DNA of 64,000 nucleotides, from contig JAKZAP010000010.1 in assembly GCA_023053575.1 (NCBI GenBank), positions 15,895,225 through 15,959,224 of the forward strand, given 5' to 3'. The stretch comes from Branchinecta lynchi. Taxonomy: Eukaryota; Arthropoda; Branchiopoda; Anostraca; Branchinectidae. Numbering within the stretch: the first letter of the stretch is position 1; each line of letters starts with the position of its first letter. Positions 31,887 to 42,595 of the stretch are shown here, in pieces. The notes beneath the pieces were generated by a model. That model was not told the origin of the DNA, searched no databases, and saw only the letters and a program-made list of their open reading frames with translations. Position numbers and translations under genes: made by a program.

Positions 31887-32046
31887 TGGCTCCGTATAAA
31901 GATTAAAGTTAACTGCAGTATTTGCTACACAGATTCATCTTATCTCTATTTGGTACTAATCTTATCTGCGTAGGGATAAGAATAACCTAAGTAGCAAATA
32001 CTGCAGTTAACTTTAATGTTTATACGGAAATTATTTTTATAGTGTA
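31887..32046. mobile_element. MITE A, copy 4, adjacent copy
   Basis: The same sequence as copy 3 (CTCCGTATAAAGATTAAAG ... CTTTAATGTTTATACGG), 46 bp downstream. The left terminal CACTGTAAAA is lost and the right end reads TTTTTATAGTG. The two copies are same-oriented neighbours. Confidence 0.8.
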
Positions 32047-32135
32047 GTACAAATAAGTACGGCGGATCCTTAAAGGCAACGGATTCCTAGTTAGCTAGTA
32101 GTTATCATGGTCGCCGGATCGTTTAAAAACAGTAC

Positions 32136-32326
32136 TCAATCTAAGTGACACAACCTCACAAATCGAAAGGAAACTGGTGGCCCTCCTACCAATGTCTCTC
32201 CGCGGGTATACCCAGCTTTCTGCATGAATGAAGACGGTACAAGCAGAATGTCAATCGGACCCCCGCTGGTGATTGGTTGGTAATAGTCCTTTATGTCTCC
32301 GTTAACCAGGTAGGCATCGGTACCTC
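32136..32326 (-). CDS. Candidate gene 3, second exon
   Basis: On the minus strand the acceptor ATTTATGTACCCAACAG precedes 32326. The exon begins with the last two bases of a Gly codon and reads GTDAYLVNGDIKDYYQPI, TSGGPIDILLVPSSF, MQKAGYTRGETLVGGPPV and SFRFVRLCHLD, with TGA at 32136-32138. An alternative donor GTGAGG would end it at 32160 in phase 0. Codon choice is mixed and GC-rich against the flanks, which argues for real coding history. The AITGGTDAY...G-I pattern across the splice resembles the 'ITGGTG-Y---G-I' strand of dirigent/allene-oxide-cyclase-type barrels, but this is a weak visual similarity only. Confidence 0.45.
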
Positions 32327-32734
32327 CTGTTGGGTACATAAATAAAATAGTTTCAAATCATGGCAGTACCGGCAGACCACCGGTGAGGTAATGTGATACA
32401 GAGGGGATTTCAATCAATGACAGTCTAATCGACGTAACAGAATGACGCGGACTGATATTGCGATTTTGGTTTCTGGACTAGTACCCATCTTCTGAATCAA
32501 TGACGTAGAATGAAAGAACCATGAAGCCGAGTTAAAAATCTTAGCTGTACTGCACTTGAAACTATCGATTCAGCAATAACTGCATCTTCGGTAGCCTAAG
32601 GCTATTCCAAGGAACAGTTACCAAAACTGCACTTAAACACGTCCTCGTGGAATCGTAATACCACTGTTGACGCCGTTAAACCTCACTTAACGCGATCAAG
32701 GTGATGGACGACAAACGGCAAATCGTAACTCCAC

Positions 32735-32960
32735 CTGTTATTGCCATAATTCTGGGTGACGCCACTGTATCTTCAATCGGATGCACTTGTGCCTGATCGG
32801 AGCTGTTGATCAGTTTAGGAAAGTGCATTTGTACCAAGAACAAAAATAACAAGAACCTCTGTCTCCCTATCTCTATAATACGACCATGCGGAGTCGAATA
32901 GTTTCCCGATACCCTGCCCGAGACGAACGATCGGAGGGTAGGAGCTACGTGGAACATCAT
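32735..32960 (-). CDS. Candidate gene 3, first exon
   Basis: ATG at 32960 opens a frame MMFHVAPTLRSFVSGRVSG, then RQRFLLFLFLVQMHF (hydrophobic, signal-anchor-like, about residues 33-47), then SDQAQVHPIEDTVASPRI and MAIT. The donor ACAG|GTGGAG ends the exon at 32735 in phase 1, exactly complementary to the exon starting at 32326, with a 408-nt intron. The spliced product would be 138 residues. An internal acceptor at 32803 could instead make 32735-32802 an internal exon. No family is recognised with confidence. Confidence 0.4.
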
Positions 32961-32964
32961 AACT

Positions 32965-33130
32965 AGTTACCTACAAATAGCTCTATCACAGTAGAGCCTC
33001 TAAGAAGAAAGGTCGAGATAACAGCTGATTGGTTGTCTACCATTGTGGCGTCACTTCTGACGCGCTGTAGAGCGGGTCGTGCAAGCCTGCTACAGCCTTT
33101 TTTCTCTAATATGCGCAGCAGTTGACGGCA
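32965..33130 (-). promoter_or_regulatory. Possible promoter region of candidate gene 3 (CCAAT)
   Basis: A CCAATCAG sequence on the minus strand (33025-33032) lies about 70 bp upstream of the ATG at 32960. The surrounding 150 bp is repeated at 42340-42480 with its own CCAATCAG, so it may instead be part of a dispersed repeat. Confidence 0.25.
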
Positions 33131-33415
33131 TTAAACTCAAAGCTGAGCAATTACATCCAGCCCGACTCAGTTTTGTCGGGGCTTATTTGTTCTTGGTTTG
33201 TACTTCGTTCATTAGATCATCATCATACACTAAGGAGATTTATGCGCAAAAAAGGTAAAAAGAGGGAGTTTGTAAACCTTCCCCGATAAAATTAACTCCA
33301 AAGAAAGTCAAGCCCCGGCAGCAGCTTCTAGCTATGGCTATTGTTTTTTAATGAAACTATTTTCAATACAGATTCTCCGTTTTAATTTTTCTCGAATCCT
33401 AAGGCTGAAATTGAC
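33131..33415. other. Unassigned
   Basis: No exon or repeat is recognised. Confidence 0.3.
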
Positions 33416-33416
33416 T

Positions 33417-33612
33417 AAACCCTAACTAAATGACTCACCCCTAAATGTAAGGCTACAAAGCCCATCTACGAACTTGACCTTATCTTTGACCCAAAGAATC
33501 TTCACACCAAGTTTCATCAAAATATCACATTCCCGTCGAGATTTATCGTGCTAACAGACGGGCAGACGGACAACTTTTGTGATGTCACAGGTATCCCTCC
33601 ACTTACGTTCCC
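33417..33612 (+). repeat. Element B5, right-end fragment
   Basis: GGCTACAAAGCCCATCTACG, AAGTTTCATCAAAATATC, a GACGGGCAGACGGACAACTT tract and GGTATCCCTCCACTTACG match the last 200 bp of B1 and B2. The terminal palindrome is gone. Confidence 0.65.
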
Positions 33613-33779
33613 AAACACTACTAGACACAGGCGCAATTTTCGGAAATATTTATGATCAGAGCGTCTACTTGAGATCCCAAATAAAAGCAGGCTAGGGGCG
33701 ACAATGAAACCACAGATCTGCATACAAAGCCGATTTATGTTTAGACCTTCCCTGAAGGATTTGTTGACAGTACAAAACG

Positions 33780-33885
33780 GATTCGTCTTCTGAATTTTAT
33801 CAGAGCTATATTTCGGCCCTTCTTGGCCAATGAACATTTGCACTGTCAAATATGATTCGCAAGCTTGGGCTGAAGGAATATTTAT
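33780..33885 (-). repeat. Repeat D fragment
   Basis: TTATCAGAGCTATATTTCGG, CCCTTCTTGGCC, and CAAATATGATTCGC with AGCTTGGGCTGAA at the end. Confidence 0.55.
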
Positions 33886-34009
33886 TTGTTGTGTTGCGTC
33901 ATATCCGCCCCTGACGCCCCCCTTAAGACCACCACTGCAGGTTCACACAAGCTCTTCTATTTTCTTTTTGAAGGAATTAGTGTGGTTTTTCAGAATCCGC
34001 TGAATGTAC

Positions 34010-35831
34010 AAATTCTACCGCCGAATCGGACTTTGGATAACTTTACCTGAACTAGGCTTGACGTCGACATTTGACCAATGTTCGGGATTCGGGGAAAGTA
34101 TGTACCGAATAACTTTGGACTGATATTCGTATTTGGTATGCTGGATCTAGAGCTGGACCCAATCGAACGGAAACTGGACCCAAGTTCGGGATTCGGTAAA
34201 AAAAAAAAGGTAAAAGTATCAGCACTAGCCTTGACAGGGCAAGCTGGCGTTGCTGATCTCCGACTCTCGGCCCTCAGCCAGGAAGTGCAATGGGGGGGGG
34301 GGGGGGGTCGTTCGGGATTCGGGATACCTACTGAGTCCTGAATAAATTCCCGCATCCCGATAATTATACCGACTAACTATAGATCCATAACCTACCATAT
34401 TCGAGGTTCTGCAAAACTACCAAATCCCGGTTATAGTATTATAGTATCGAAAAATTACCGAATCATTTATGTAACTCTTTTGGCTCCGGTCAAAGATTTT
34501 ACCGATTCGTAAAAGGGCTTGGGTTTGAAGGGCTTGGGCGTGGGAGGTAGCTACCTCAAAATACACAACTTGCAAAAACCGGTGATTCTCAAGATTAATA
34601 CCAGTTACAAACAATAGCCAAGAAAAACAGCACCACATTCGGGAAACTGTACGATTTTAAAGAAACATTTAAGCTAGTATACAAGGTTATGGTGAAGGTC
34701 ACAAACGCATGCGGAGGAATTCGCTTCCGCAATAGCCCGACCCGCAGCAGTTTCTGATGACTGTATATCCGACAAAATGAAACTGAGCACCGCAGTCAAA
34801 ATTTTAAAGTAAGCTATGCCTTTTTTCGGGTAAAATACAACTTCCCCATAACAAAGTCTAGCTTTTAATGCGGCCGAAGCCCCGAAAGTCAAGCCTAAAA
34901 CCCGAATGAAATCACGCGACCTTTCAGTAAATACAGCCTACTACGAAAGGCGCCACAGGCATATTTTTTGGAATCCGGTATGATCAGTATGTCTTTTCGG
35001 ATCCCAAATGGAAGTAAGGGCGACCTAGCACGAATCTGTCCGTCTGCCTTAGTTCACGACGAATCCAGAAAAATGGGAGACATTTAGCTGGAAGTTGATA
35101 ATTTGCAGAAAATTGAAACAGAGCAGACTTTTTCTGAATTTACAGTTTAAAAAAACAACAAAGAAAATCAAACGTCTGTCGCAATAATCAACCCCCTTCA
35201 TTACATTTTCTCTCATTGCTCACGAAGCCGATTTATATTGAACGTTGCACTGGAGGAAACTTCATATCATCCAATTCTTTTCTGTTTAAATACTAACTAT
35301 CTTTGCCGAGATCTTTGCATGAGATAAAGAAATTCTTGACAACGTACACCACAAGCAAAATCCGCCTGATTTTTACTTGAATCGAGAGATACTGGTACAT
35401 AACAGATCGTGTAAAAATTTGGGTGAAACTGTGCGCTGCAGGGTGAAATTCATGACTTGACAACTGTCTTATGATTAGAAAATCTCTTCGTCTCCGAACG
35501 ACTAGAAATAGCCCACCTGTTTATTATGTCAATCAGGCAAGTTCGAAACATGCGACTGAGAATGCATTTCCTTAAGTCTCAAATGCTCGAGAGCACAGAG
35601 CAGCCTATGTCCAAGATGGCTGTTAACCCAGTTTCCTGGTAACCCTGAACCAGTTTTACGGACTTTCCGGGCGCTTTGTCAGCCCCCCATTTAGGTTTCC
35701 TGGGTGATGGGCCAGTTTAGCTGAAGTTGTGTGGTCGAGCGCTCTGCGAGTGCCCACTTTAGCTTTTTTCTTTCTCCGAGGAGAGGGGGGGGGGGGGTGC
35801 GATAGCTACAACCTTGCTTGTGACGCCTCTG
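34010..35831 (+). mobile_element. Element E copy 3, rearranged
   Basis: From about 34550 it follows E2 (ACCAGTTACAAACAATAGCC, GGATCCCAAATGGAAGTAAG, TGATTTTTACTTGAATCGAG, GGTCGAGCGCTCTGCGAG), ending in a degraded end TGACGCCTCTG at 35831. The 5' part (34010-34540, with a G16 tract) differs from E2 but is matched inverted at 38980-39400. No transposase is present. Confidence 0.55.
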
Positions 35832-36340
35832 TTACTTACCGACTTGTGTTCCTCACAAAGTTCGTGAGGTTTTTAAGGTTTTGGCGAAAGGCGTATTCTC
35901 GTCGTTCCCCGAGAACTCCTATTGAGGAGTCCCGGCGTTTTTCTTTATCCCAAGGACTTAGACCCCGTATCTTGCGAGTCCCCGCGGACGGGGCATGTTG
36001 ACTACCTTTCATATTCGGAGGGGAATCAATTTTTGATGGTGTTGGCGCAATGTAAAATTAATTAAAAACAGTCAAAATGAACAAAAACAAAAATAAAGTG
36101 GATCCAGACTAATTGTAGCGTCTAGAGCTACATAATTTCGTTAACATGCCTTTTTTTCGAACAATATTCATTTTGGAACCACTCCCCGTGTTCTCGTTCT
36201 TTTCCGTACGCGGAGTCCGAGTGGAGTGACTCCGTCTCGCCGTTCCCCTTGATTCCGCGAGGAGCCCTCGGGGAACGACGAGAACACGCTCCCTTTATCC
36301 TTCGTTCTATTTCGTCAAATTTAATTTTTCCCAAAAATTT
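35832..36340. mobile_element. Foldback-like repeat around TCTCGTCGTTCCCCGAG
   Basis: ATTCTCGTCGTTCCCCGAG (35892-35910) occurs inverted as CTCGGGGAACGACGAGAAC (36268-36286). Matching flanks (AGGCGT, TTTATCC) extend both arms. The segment between is unassigned. Confidence 0.45.
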
Positions 36341-36770
36341 CAAGCCCTCTTCATTCCAAATCTAGGGGTTAGGTCTGCCCAGGGTCAGACTATCCAAAAC
36401 ACGCTAATTGAGGAACATCTTCTCTGCAGCTTGCAGAGTAATTCCCATCTAACGGTCTTGTTGAAACTGTAGAATTAGTGCATTTCCATGCACTAGAGGT
36501 CACGATGGATAAAACGACGTTAGTTTCCTGGAAGAAGAGGCAGATCAGTTTGAATTTCGGCTTTTAGCCAGTAAATTAGTCTGTTTGGAATTTTGTCGTA
36601 GTTTAAAAGTTTGTTGGATATTTGGATATATGGTAGTGTAGATATACACAATAAAATTCACGGAGTTCGAAGGTAAGTAAAAGAACTAAAACTTTTGGGT
36701 CAGGTAAGTGCTGTCTACCACAAACGTGACAAAGACCTCATTTATGCAGGTTTATGGGTTTATGGATAAA
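36341..36770. other. Unassigned
   Basis: No recognisable feature. Confidence 0.3.
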
Positions 36771-37124
36771 GCTAAGGGCAGTCTACCACAAATCCCTGAT
36801 TTTTTTATATCCTATGCCAAACGCTGGATATCTCTAGCATTTGGCATAGCCTATGCCTAACGCTGGATACCCTATGCCAAACGCTACTGTAGATACCTGT
36901 TTCCAATAAGATATTGATGATTTGATGAAGCTCTGAAATCAACCAATCAGAATTAACCTATAGTGAAATAGGTCAGGGTTAGAGTACCAACAGGTATCCA
37001 GCGTTTGGCATAGGGTGTCCAGCGTTAGGCATAGGCTATGCCAAATGTTAGATATATCCAGCATTTGGCATAGGATATCCAAAAATCAGGGGTTTGTGGC
37101 AGTTTGTGGTAGACTGGCTAAGGG
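36771..37124. mobile_element. Foldback MITE I with perfect 8-bp target duplication
   Basis: The element is 36779-37116, with ends CAGTCTACCACAAA and TTTGTGGTAGACTG. The direct repeat GCTAAGGG lies at 36771-36778 and 37117-37124. Arms over 100 bp contain repeated ATGCCAAACGCTGGATA units and their complements, with AATTAACC-rich sequence in the loop. The 8-bp duplication and CAG...CTG ends fit hAT-type mobilisation. Confidence 0.8.
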
Positions 37125-37261
37125 TGACCTAAATCGCTTTGTGCTTTTTCTAGGACTATTTCTGTTGTTACACACTAAATATCGGCTTTTTAGTGTGTGC
37201 ACTGTATGCTGAAATCCATGCACCATGGATGAATTTCAAGTTCATTTCAAGGTACAGTGCT

Positions 37262-38630
37262 CAAACCAGCAGGGGCGTTGCTAGCTAAAAATCGAGGGGG
37301 GGTGGCAGGGTGCCTGCTGCCCGTTTCAACTTTTTGTCTCATGTGTGATAATAAAACCCATGATAACTACTAGCGTTGAAGACTGAAGATTAGAAGTCTA
37401 GTTGTATCTCCGAGCTCAGAAGCGGTTTGAAGGTCTCGGGCGTGGGAGGTGAGTACCTTAAAATATACGACTGGCAGATGTCCGGAAGGCCCAATACTCA
37501 TACCAGTTAGAAACAATAGCCAAGAAACACTAGAAAACAAAACCCTATATCTGCAAAACTGTATATCAGACAGAACGAAAATGAGCGCTGCAGTCAAAAT
37601 TTGTTAAGTAGGCCATGACTTTTTTTGGGCAAAACACTACTACTCCGCACTAAAAATCTATATAGCTTTTAAAGCGGCCCAAGCCATGAAATTTCAAGCC
37701 TAAAATCCGAATGAAATGATGCAACTTTCCAGTAAGTAGAGTCTACTATGAAAGGCGCCGCAGGCAAATTCTGTGGAATCTTGTATAATCAGACCGCCTT
37801 TTCGGATCCCAAATGAAGGTAAGAGCCACTTAGCAGGATCTGCCCGTCTGTTTTGTTCACGACAGTTCCAGAAAAATGTGAGACATTTAGCTAAAAGTTC
37901 GATAGTGTGCTTCAGTTCGAGCCTTTCCTAAAAAGAAGTACTGATCATCCAGAAAAAAAACCCAACTGAAATGGAGTTGACTTGTTCAGAATTTAGAGTT
38001 CAAACACAAAATAAAAATCAAATGACATGTTGCAATAACCAGACCTATCATTTAATCTTTTCTCATTTGCTCACGAAGCCGATTTATTTTTTAACTTCAG
38101 ACTGGAGAAAAATTGTTATCATTAAATGCTTTTCTACTAAAATACAAAGGATCTTTACATGAAACTAACAAATTATTGGAAAGGTTCGCCACAAGCAAAA
38201 TCAGCCTGATTTTTACTTGAATATTGAGAGATACTAGTAGACAACAAATCGTGGTAAAACTTAGGTTAACACTGTGTGGTGCAGGGCGAACTTCAAGATT
38301 TGTCTTGTCAGTCATGGAAGTTTAGATCTAACAATCATACTTCTCATTTTGAGAAAATATGATTAAAAAACCTCTTCGTACCTCAACGACTAGAAATAGC
38401 CTGCCTCTTGAAACATGCAACTGAGAATGTAATTCCAGACGCTCGAGAACCCAGAACAGCCAACACCTTAATAACTAGCCTTACTGCCTTTTCCAGGTGC
38501 CCTGCCAGCCCCTGATTTAGCTTTTCTGGGTGAGCACCCAGATGAGCTGAATTTTAGTGGTTGGGCGCTCACATTTCTTTCATCCATACCCCCACTCCTC
38601 CCACCCCTTAGCGACGCCCCTGCAAACCAT
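37262..38630 (+). mobile_element. Element E copy 2: 1.35 kb hAT-like non-autonomous element
   Basis: Starts CAGGGGCGTTGCTAG (37270) and ends TTAGCGACGCCCCTG (38622): 15-base inverted ends. The flanking octamers CAAACCAG (37262-37269) and CAAACCAT (38623-38630) agree at 7 of 8 positions. The interior holds no transposase; frames are short. Poly-G occurs near the left end, as in E1. It is the most complete copy in the window. Confidence 0.75.
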
Positions 38631-38975
38631 GCTCAAATCTCCAGCACTCAGGCCTCAGGCATGGTGTTAGACGTCTGAGCATTGTGACTGAAAAAAGGGC
38701 TAGTGTACTAGACTGCTGCAGGAGGGGTATCCAGTTTCAGACAAGATTTAAAATTTCCAGAGAAGTCTTTCCTTCAGAATAATTTATCTGGCTTTAAAGG
38801 AAACAACAACGACAAAGATACTAGATTATAGGCTAATTGAATGGTTTACATGTATTGGATAAATGATCAGAAACTGCTGCAGGTCGGGCTATTGCAGAAG
38901 CGATTTCCTCTACTATGGATGACATTCACCTCAACCTTACAACAACTAGCTTTAATGTTTCTTTAAATTCATACA
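38631..38975. other. Unassigned
   Basis: No exon or repeat is recognised. Confidence 0.3.
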
Positions 38976-38979
38976 GTTT

Positions 38980-39400
38980 CCTTCTGTGCTGTTTTTCTTG
39001 GACCTGGCTATTGCTTCTAACTGGTATTAATCTTGACGAATTGCCAGATATCTGCCAGTCGTGTATTTTCAGGTAGTCACCTCCCACACCCAAGAAGCGC
39101 CCAAGCTCTTCAAACCCAAGCCTATTTACAATTTGGTAAAATCTTTAGCCGGAGCCGAAAGATTTACAAAAATGATTTAGTAATTCTTTAATACTGAAAT
39201 TATTCGGTATAGATACCGGGATTTGGTAGTTTTGCAGAACCTCAAACAGGGTATGTTATCAATCTATAATTAGTCAGTGAATTATCGGGATGCAGGAATT
39301 TATTCAGGATTCCGGAGATATCCCGAATCCGCAACTTGGGTCTAGTATCTGTTCGATTGGGTCCAACTCCAGATCCAGCATACCAAAATTTTCTAGTCAG
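38980..39400 (-). repeat. Inverted copy of the 34.0-34.65 kb segment
   Basis: CCTCCCACACCCAAGAAG, GCTCTTCAAACCCAAG, GGGATTTGGTAGTTTTGCAG and GTCCAACTCCAGATCCAGCA are reverse complements of text at 34100-34640. An E-family relative. Confidence 0.6.
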
Positions 39401-40795
39401 TGAAGCTCCTGATCATTTATTCCGAGGAGCTCATTGGCTACAAAGACTGATTTTTTTTTATCAAAACAAAGGAGGCCGATAAGCTGAAAACAGCAGGTTT
39501 ATGATCTTTGAGAAACCTAACCAGGGTTTAAAGAAGTCACATAGAGGTATGCTTCTTCGAACGTTACTTAAGTTCGAATAGTGCAGTTCTGGGCTAAATG
39601 GTAAAATGACGACCAAGAGCACCCATTCCGGAGTTCTAATGAGTCCTTAGTTATCTACTTTGACTGAATGTTGGCATTTGTAAACTAGAAAGGAGAGTAG
39701 CCCCCCCCCCCCAACCGGTAATTCGTCAATACAGCAAAAACAAAAATAGTGACGGCTTATAGATGTGAAATTTCAATACCTCCATTTTATCTTGCAAAAA
39801 TTGTGAATATTCGCTGAAAAATTGAAAAAAATATGATGCCGAGCTGGAGTATCATGTCTGTACAAATTTTCATCTATGTCAGACCACAACGGAGGAACTT
39901 AGTCAAGGTTATGCTCTCACCCCATATAACTTTATCAGAAGTATCTCTCTGCAAGTGAGCAGATCAACTCTGTGGCAGTGGTTTGCTCACTAAGACTCAG
40001 ATTACTTTCTTGGTGCAAAGGGTTCAGAAAGTTCTGAACATTGCCGGCTAGATGAATTGGTTTTATGCAGAATTATTTTCTACTAATCATAATCCGTTTG
40101 GCTGCCACTTCTTCAGTTTTCAGTCAACGGGGGATTTTTCTAAAATACAATTTCCGTTGAAGACATTATCAAATGTGCAAGCGAAGGAGTTTTGAGTCCC
40201 GGTGTCCCCTCCCCTCCCCTCCCTCCCCCTTAAGAATAACGAATAGACCCAGTAAGAAGTCCTTATTCGAGGCTGGTCCCATTGTTTCGCTTGTGAGAAG
40301 TTCATGACTTTATCACATGTTTGTTGATTATTATGGTGGGTTTTAGTAAAAAATAAAAATAACTGACGTAAAATAAATTCAAATGAATGACATGCATATC
40401 CTTGACAGACCTGCAGCACCCGGTAACATCCACTAACAGCGAAGAATAATTATACTGCACCAGCAACATGAGGTTTTTTTAAGTCAGAAACCCCTCATAA
40501 CATGCCAAACATCCATTCTGCTAAGCTTTATCTACAGATGAGTTTAAGGTAGGTTATTTCTGATGTTCGTCAAGCTCAATTGGAATTTCCGTCTTCCGGA
40601 TATGAAACCGCGGCTCCTCCCCTGCCGATCCTGTTTTTTCTAACCTAGTAATCAAATAAAATATAATCACCTGCAGTTACAAATAAAATACTCTTTCATT
40701 TCCTATCATACGTATCCTTCGTAGCCTATCTAAATCACACCGTAATTGCCTTTAAGGCTATGCAACCCTTGACTAACCTGACTCACCCCCAGTTT
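39401..40795. other. Unassigned
   Basis: Poly-C at 39700-39710. The minus frame at 40120-40419 has no splice sites or motifs. Nothing recognised. Confidence 0.35.
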
Positions 40796-40797
40796 TC

Positions 40798-40910
40798 CCC
40801 GCTACAAAGAATCGCCTTCCTTCGAACCTGTCGGACATGATTGTTGTGTCCCATCCCCGCTACAAAGAATCGCCTTCCTACGAACCTGTTGGACATGATT
40901 ATTGTGTGCC
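40798..40910 (+). repeat. 58-bp tandem duplication
   Basis: CGCTACAAAGAATCGCCTTCC...GGACATGATT occurs at about 40800 and again 58 bp later, with few differences. Confidence 0.7.
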
Positions 40911-42335
40911 GCGTATGGACATTACTGCGTAGTGAGGGGGCGCAAACTCCCGAAATGCGAAAATTCGCTATGTTTTTTTCCGTATTTTTTCAATCTTGCG
41001 AAATATTTCAGTTTTTCGGAATATTCGCAATTTCCGAAAGGCCTCTGTATATTTCAATTTTGCGAATATTCGATTCACTTTTTCAACTGAAAAACTCGCT
41101 TTTTACATCTATAGGACAGCGACAGCAAAAACCGCAACGCTAATTACCGCGAAAGCAAAATCGAACCACACACAAAAACATGATCTGCAAAACCCAGCCG
41201 ACAGGGAACCCCGAAAATCGATACCGCAGGTTAAAAAAAAAGGGACACATGCTTAAATCACGACTGGTGAGAGACTGCTCAACACGAACTGAAACGAACT
41301 TACAGTCCTTCGGACCCGCAGGACTTACTGACATTTCTTAACTGCTAGTGTAACTTGTTGTAGTTTGTTTCTTGTAACTGAAAAGAAACGTGTTGAATTT
41401 TCGTAAAATCATTATCTCTATTTGTCAAAACGCAAATATTGCCATGCGTGATTTTTTTATTCCACGGTTTTTACCCTGTCAATATTTTTGCATGACGTGA
41501 TTTTGAATTCCGCAGTGTTGACCCCCCACCCCCTCTAGGATTCCTCCGCGAATCTTGTTACGTGCCGATGCCTGTTATACAGCTTCTGTTACCAGGAGCG
41601 TTACAAGTGCTGACTGGTGTTCAGTTCAGAGACTAGGAGCCTCGACCACGAGAGAACACTGTCACGGCGGCCAAAGATAAAGAAAAGTGGCCCTACATGG
41701 TAACCTCAAGGGTAACCTGTCCTTCTACACTGCAAACCAGATAGACGAAATCGAACCCCAACCAACCAAACCCAACACTGTCTCTAAAAAAGTATTAAAC
41801 TGAGTCATTATACTTAAATCGAGATCGGGAAATAGATCAGACACAGATGGCCATGAAAAGAACAAACTGATGTTTTTCGACTGATAATGTCGGTGTTTAG
41901 CCAACCGGGGAAGACCGCTTGAGAGCCAGAGAGGTGCCCCAGCATTTCAGACCAAAAAAGAGCTGTGAGTGTTTCTCGTAAAAAAATACTCAGTCACAAA
42001 ATTCCTTATACCCCAAAACCGAAAGTAAACTATCAAAAACAAGACAAAGCAGAATCTTTTTCAATTAATCACTTACATTTTTTGGGACCCGATAGCACTT
42101 GGTTAACACGGGCTGAAACTGAAATCTTTTTAATATAGCGAGAAGTATAACCAGTTAGCAAGTAGACCTATTATGGTTTTCGCAACAATAGTATCGTATA
42201 GCTGACCGTATCAGATCTGAACAAGGTCAAGCCTCCCAAGGATGTGAAAGTAGACCGAGGTGTTACTCACTCTCCGGCACCCGGTGTACACTCATTCCCG
42301 GCACCTCCCGGCACCTTCCACTTTTGTCAGTTTTT
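40911..42335. other. Unassigned; imperfect ATATTCGCAA repeats
   Basis: 40950-41080 contains several GAATATTCGCAA/TTGCGAATATTC motifs in both orientations. No exon with both splice signals is seen. Confidence 0.35.
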
Positions 42336-42339
42336 AACC

Positions 42340-42595
42340 TGTCTAGGATGAAGCTGATGATAGGCTGATCCGCGCTGGAGCGCGTCAATAGAACCAATCA
42401 GCGTTGACTTCTATATTTCCTCTTTAGCAACTTACCGGCGATCTAGCTATTTGTAGAGGTAACGAAACGTGATGTGGCGCGAATCCGCTCGTTTGCATCG
42501 GGAGTCGGTCGTATTTTACTCGACTCAGCATGTTTGAATGACCGAGATAGGTAGACAGTTCTGTCACGTTATTTGTTCTTGATGGTATGTATCAG
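42340..42595 (+). pseudogene. Inverted duplicate of the candidate gene 3 upstream region
   Basis: AACCAATCAGCGTTGAC, GAGCTATTTGTAG-like text (GATCTAGCTATTTGTAG), ACTCGACTCAGCATG and GTTATTTGTTCTTG parallel the minus strand from 33035 to 32830. The frame equivalent to MMFHVAP... is broken by stops. Element B6 begins directly afterwards, so nothing corresponding to the second exon is seen. Confidence 0.4.

Noticed and set aside
34000..34355. Minus-strand frame of 121 codons
   Set aside because: It sits in the 5' part of an E-type repeat with a poly-G tract and is not open in the inverted copy at 39 kb.
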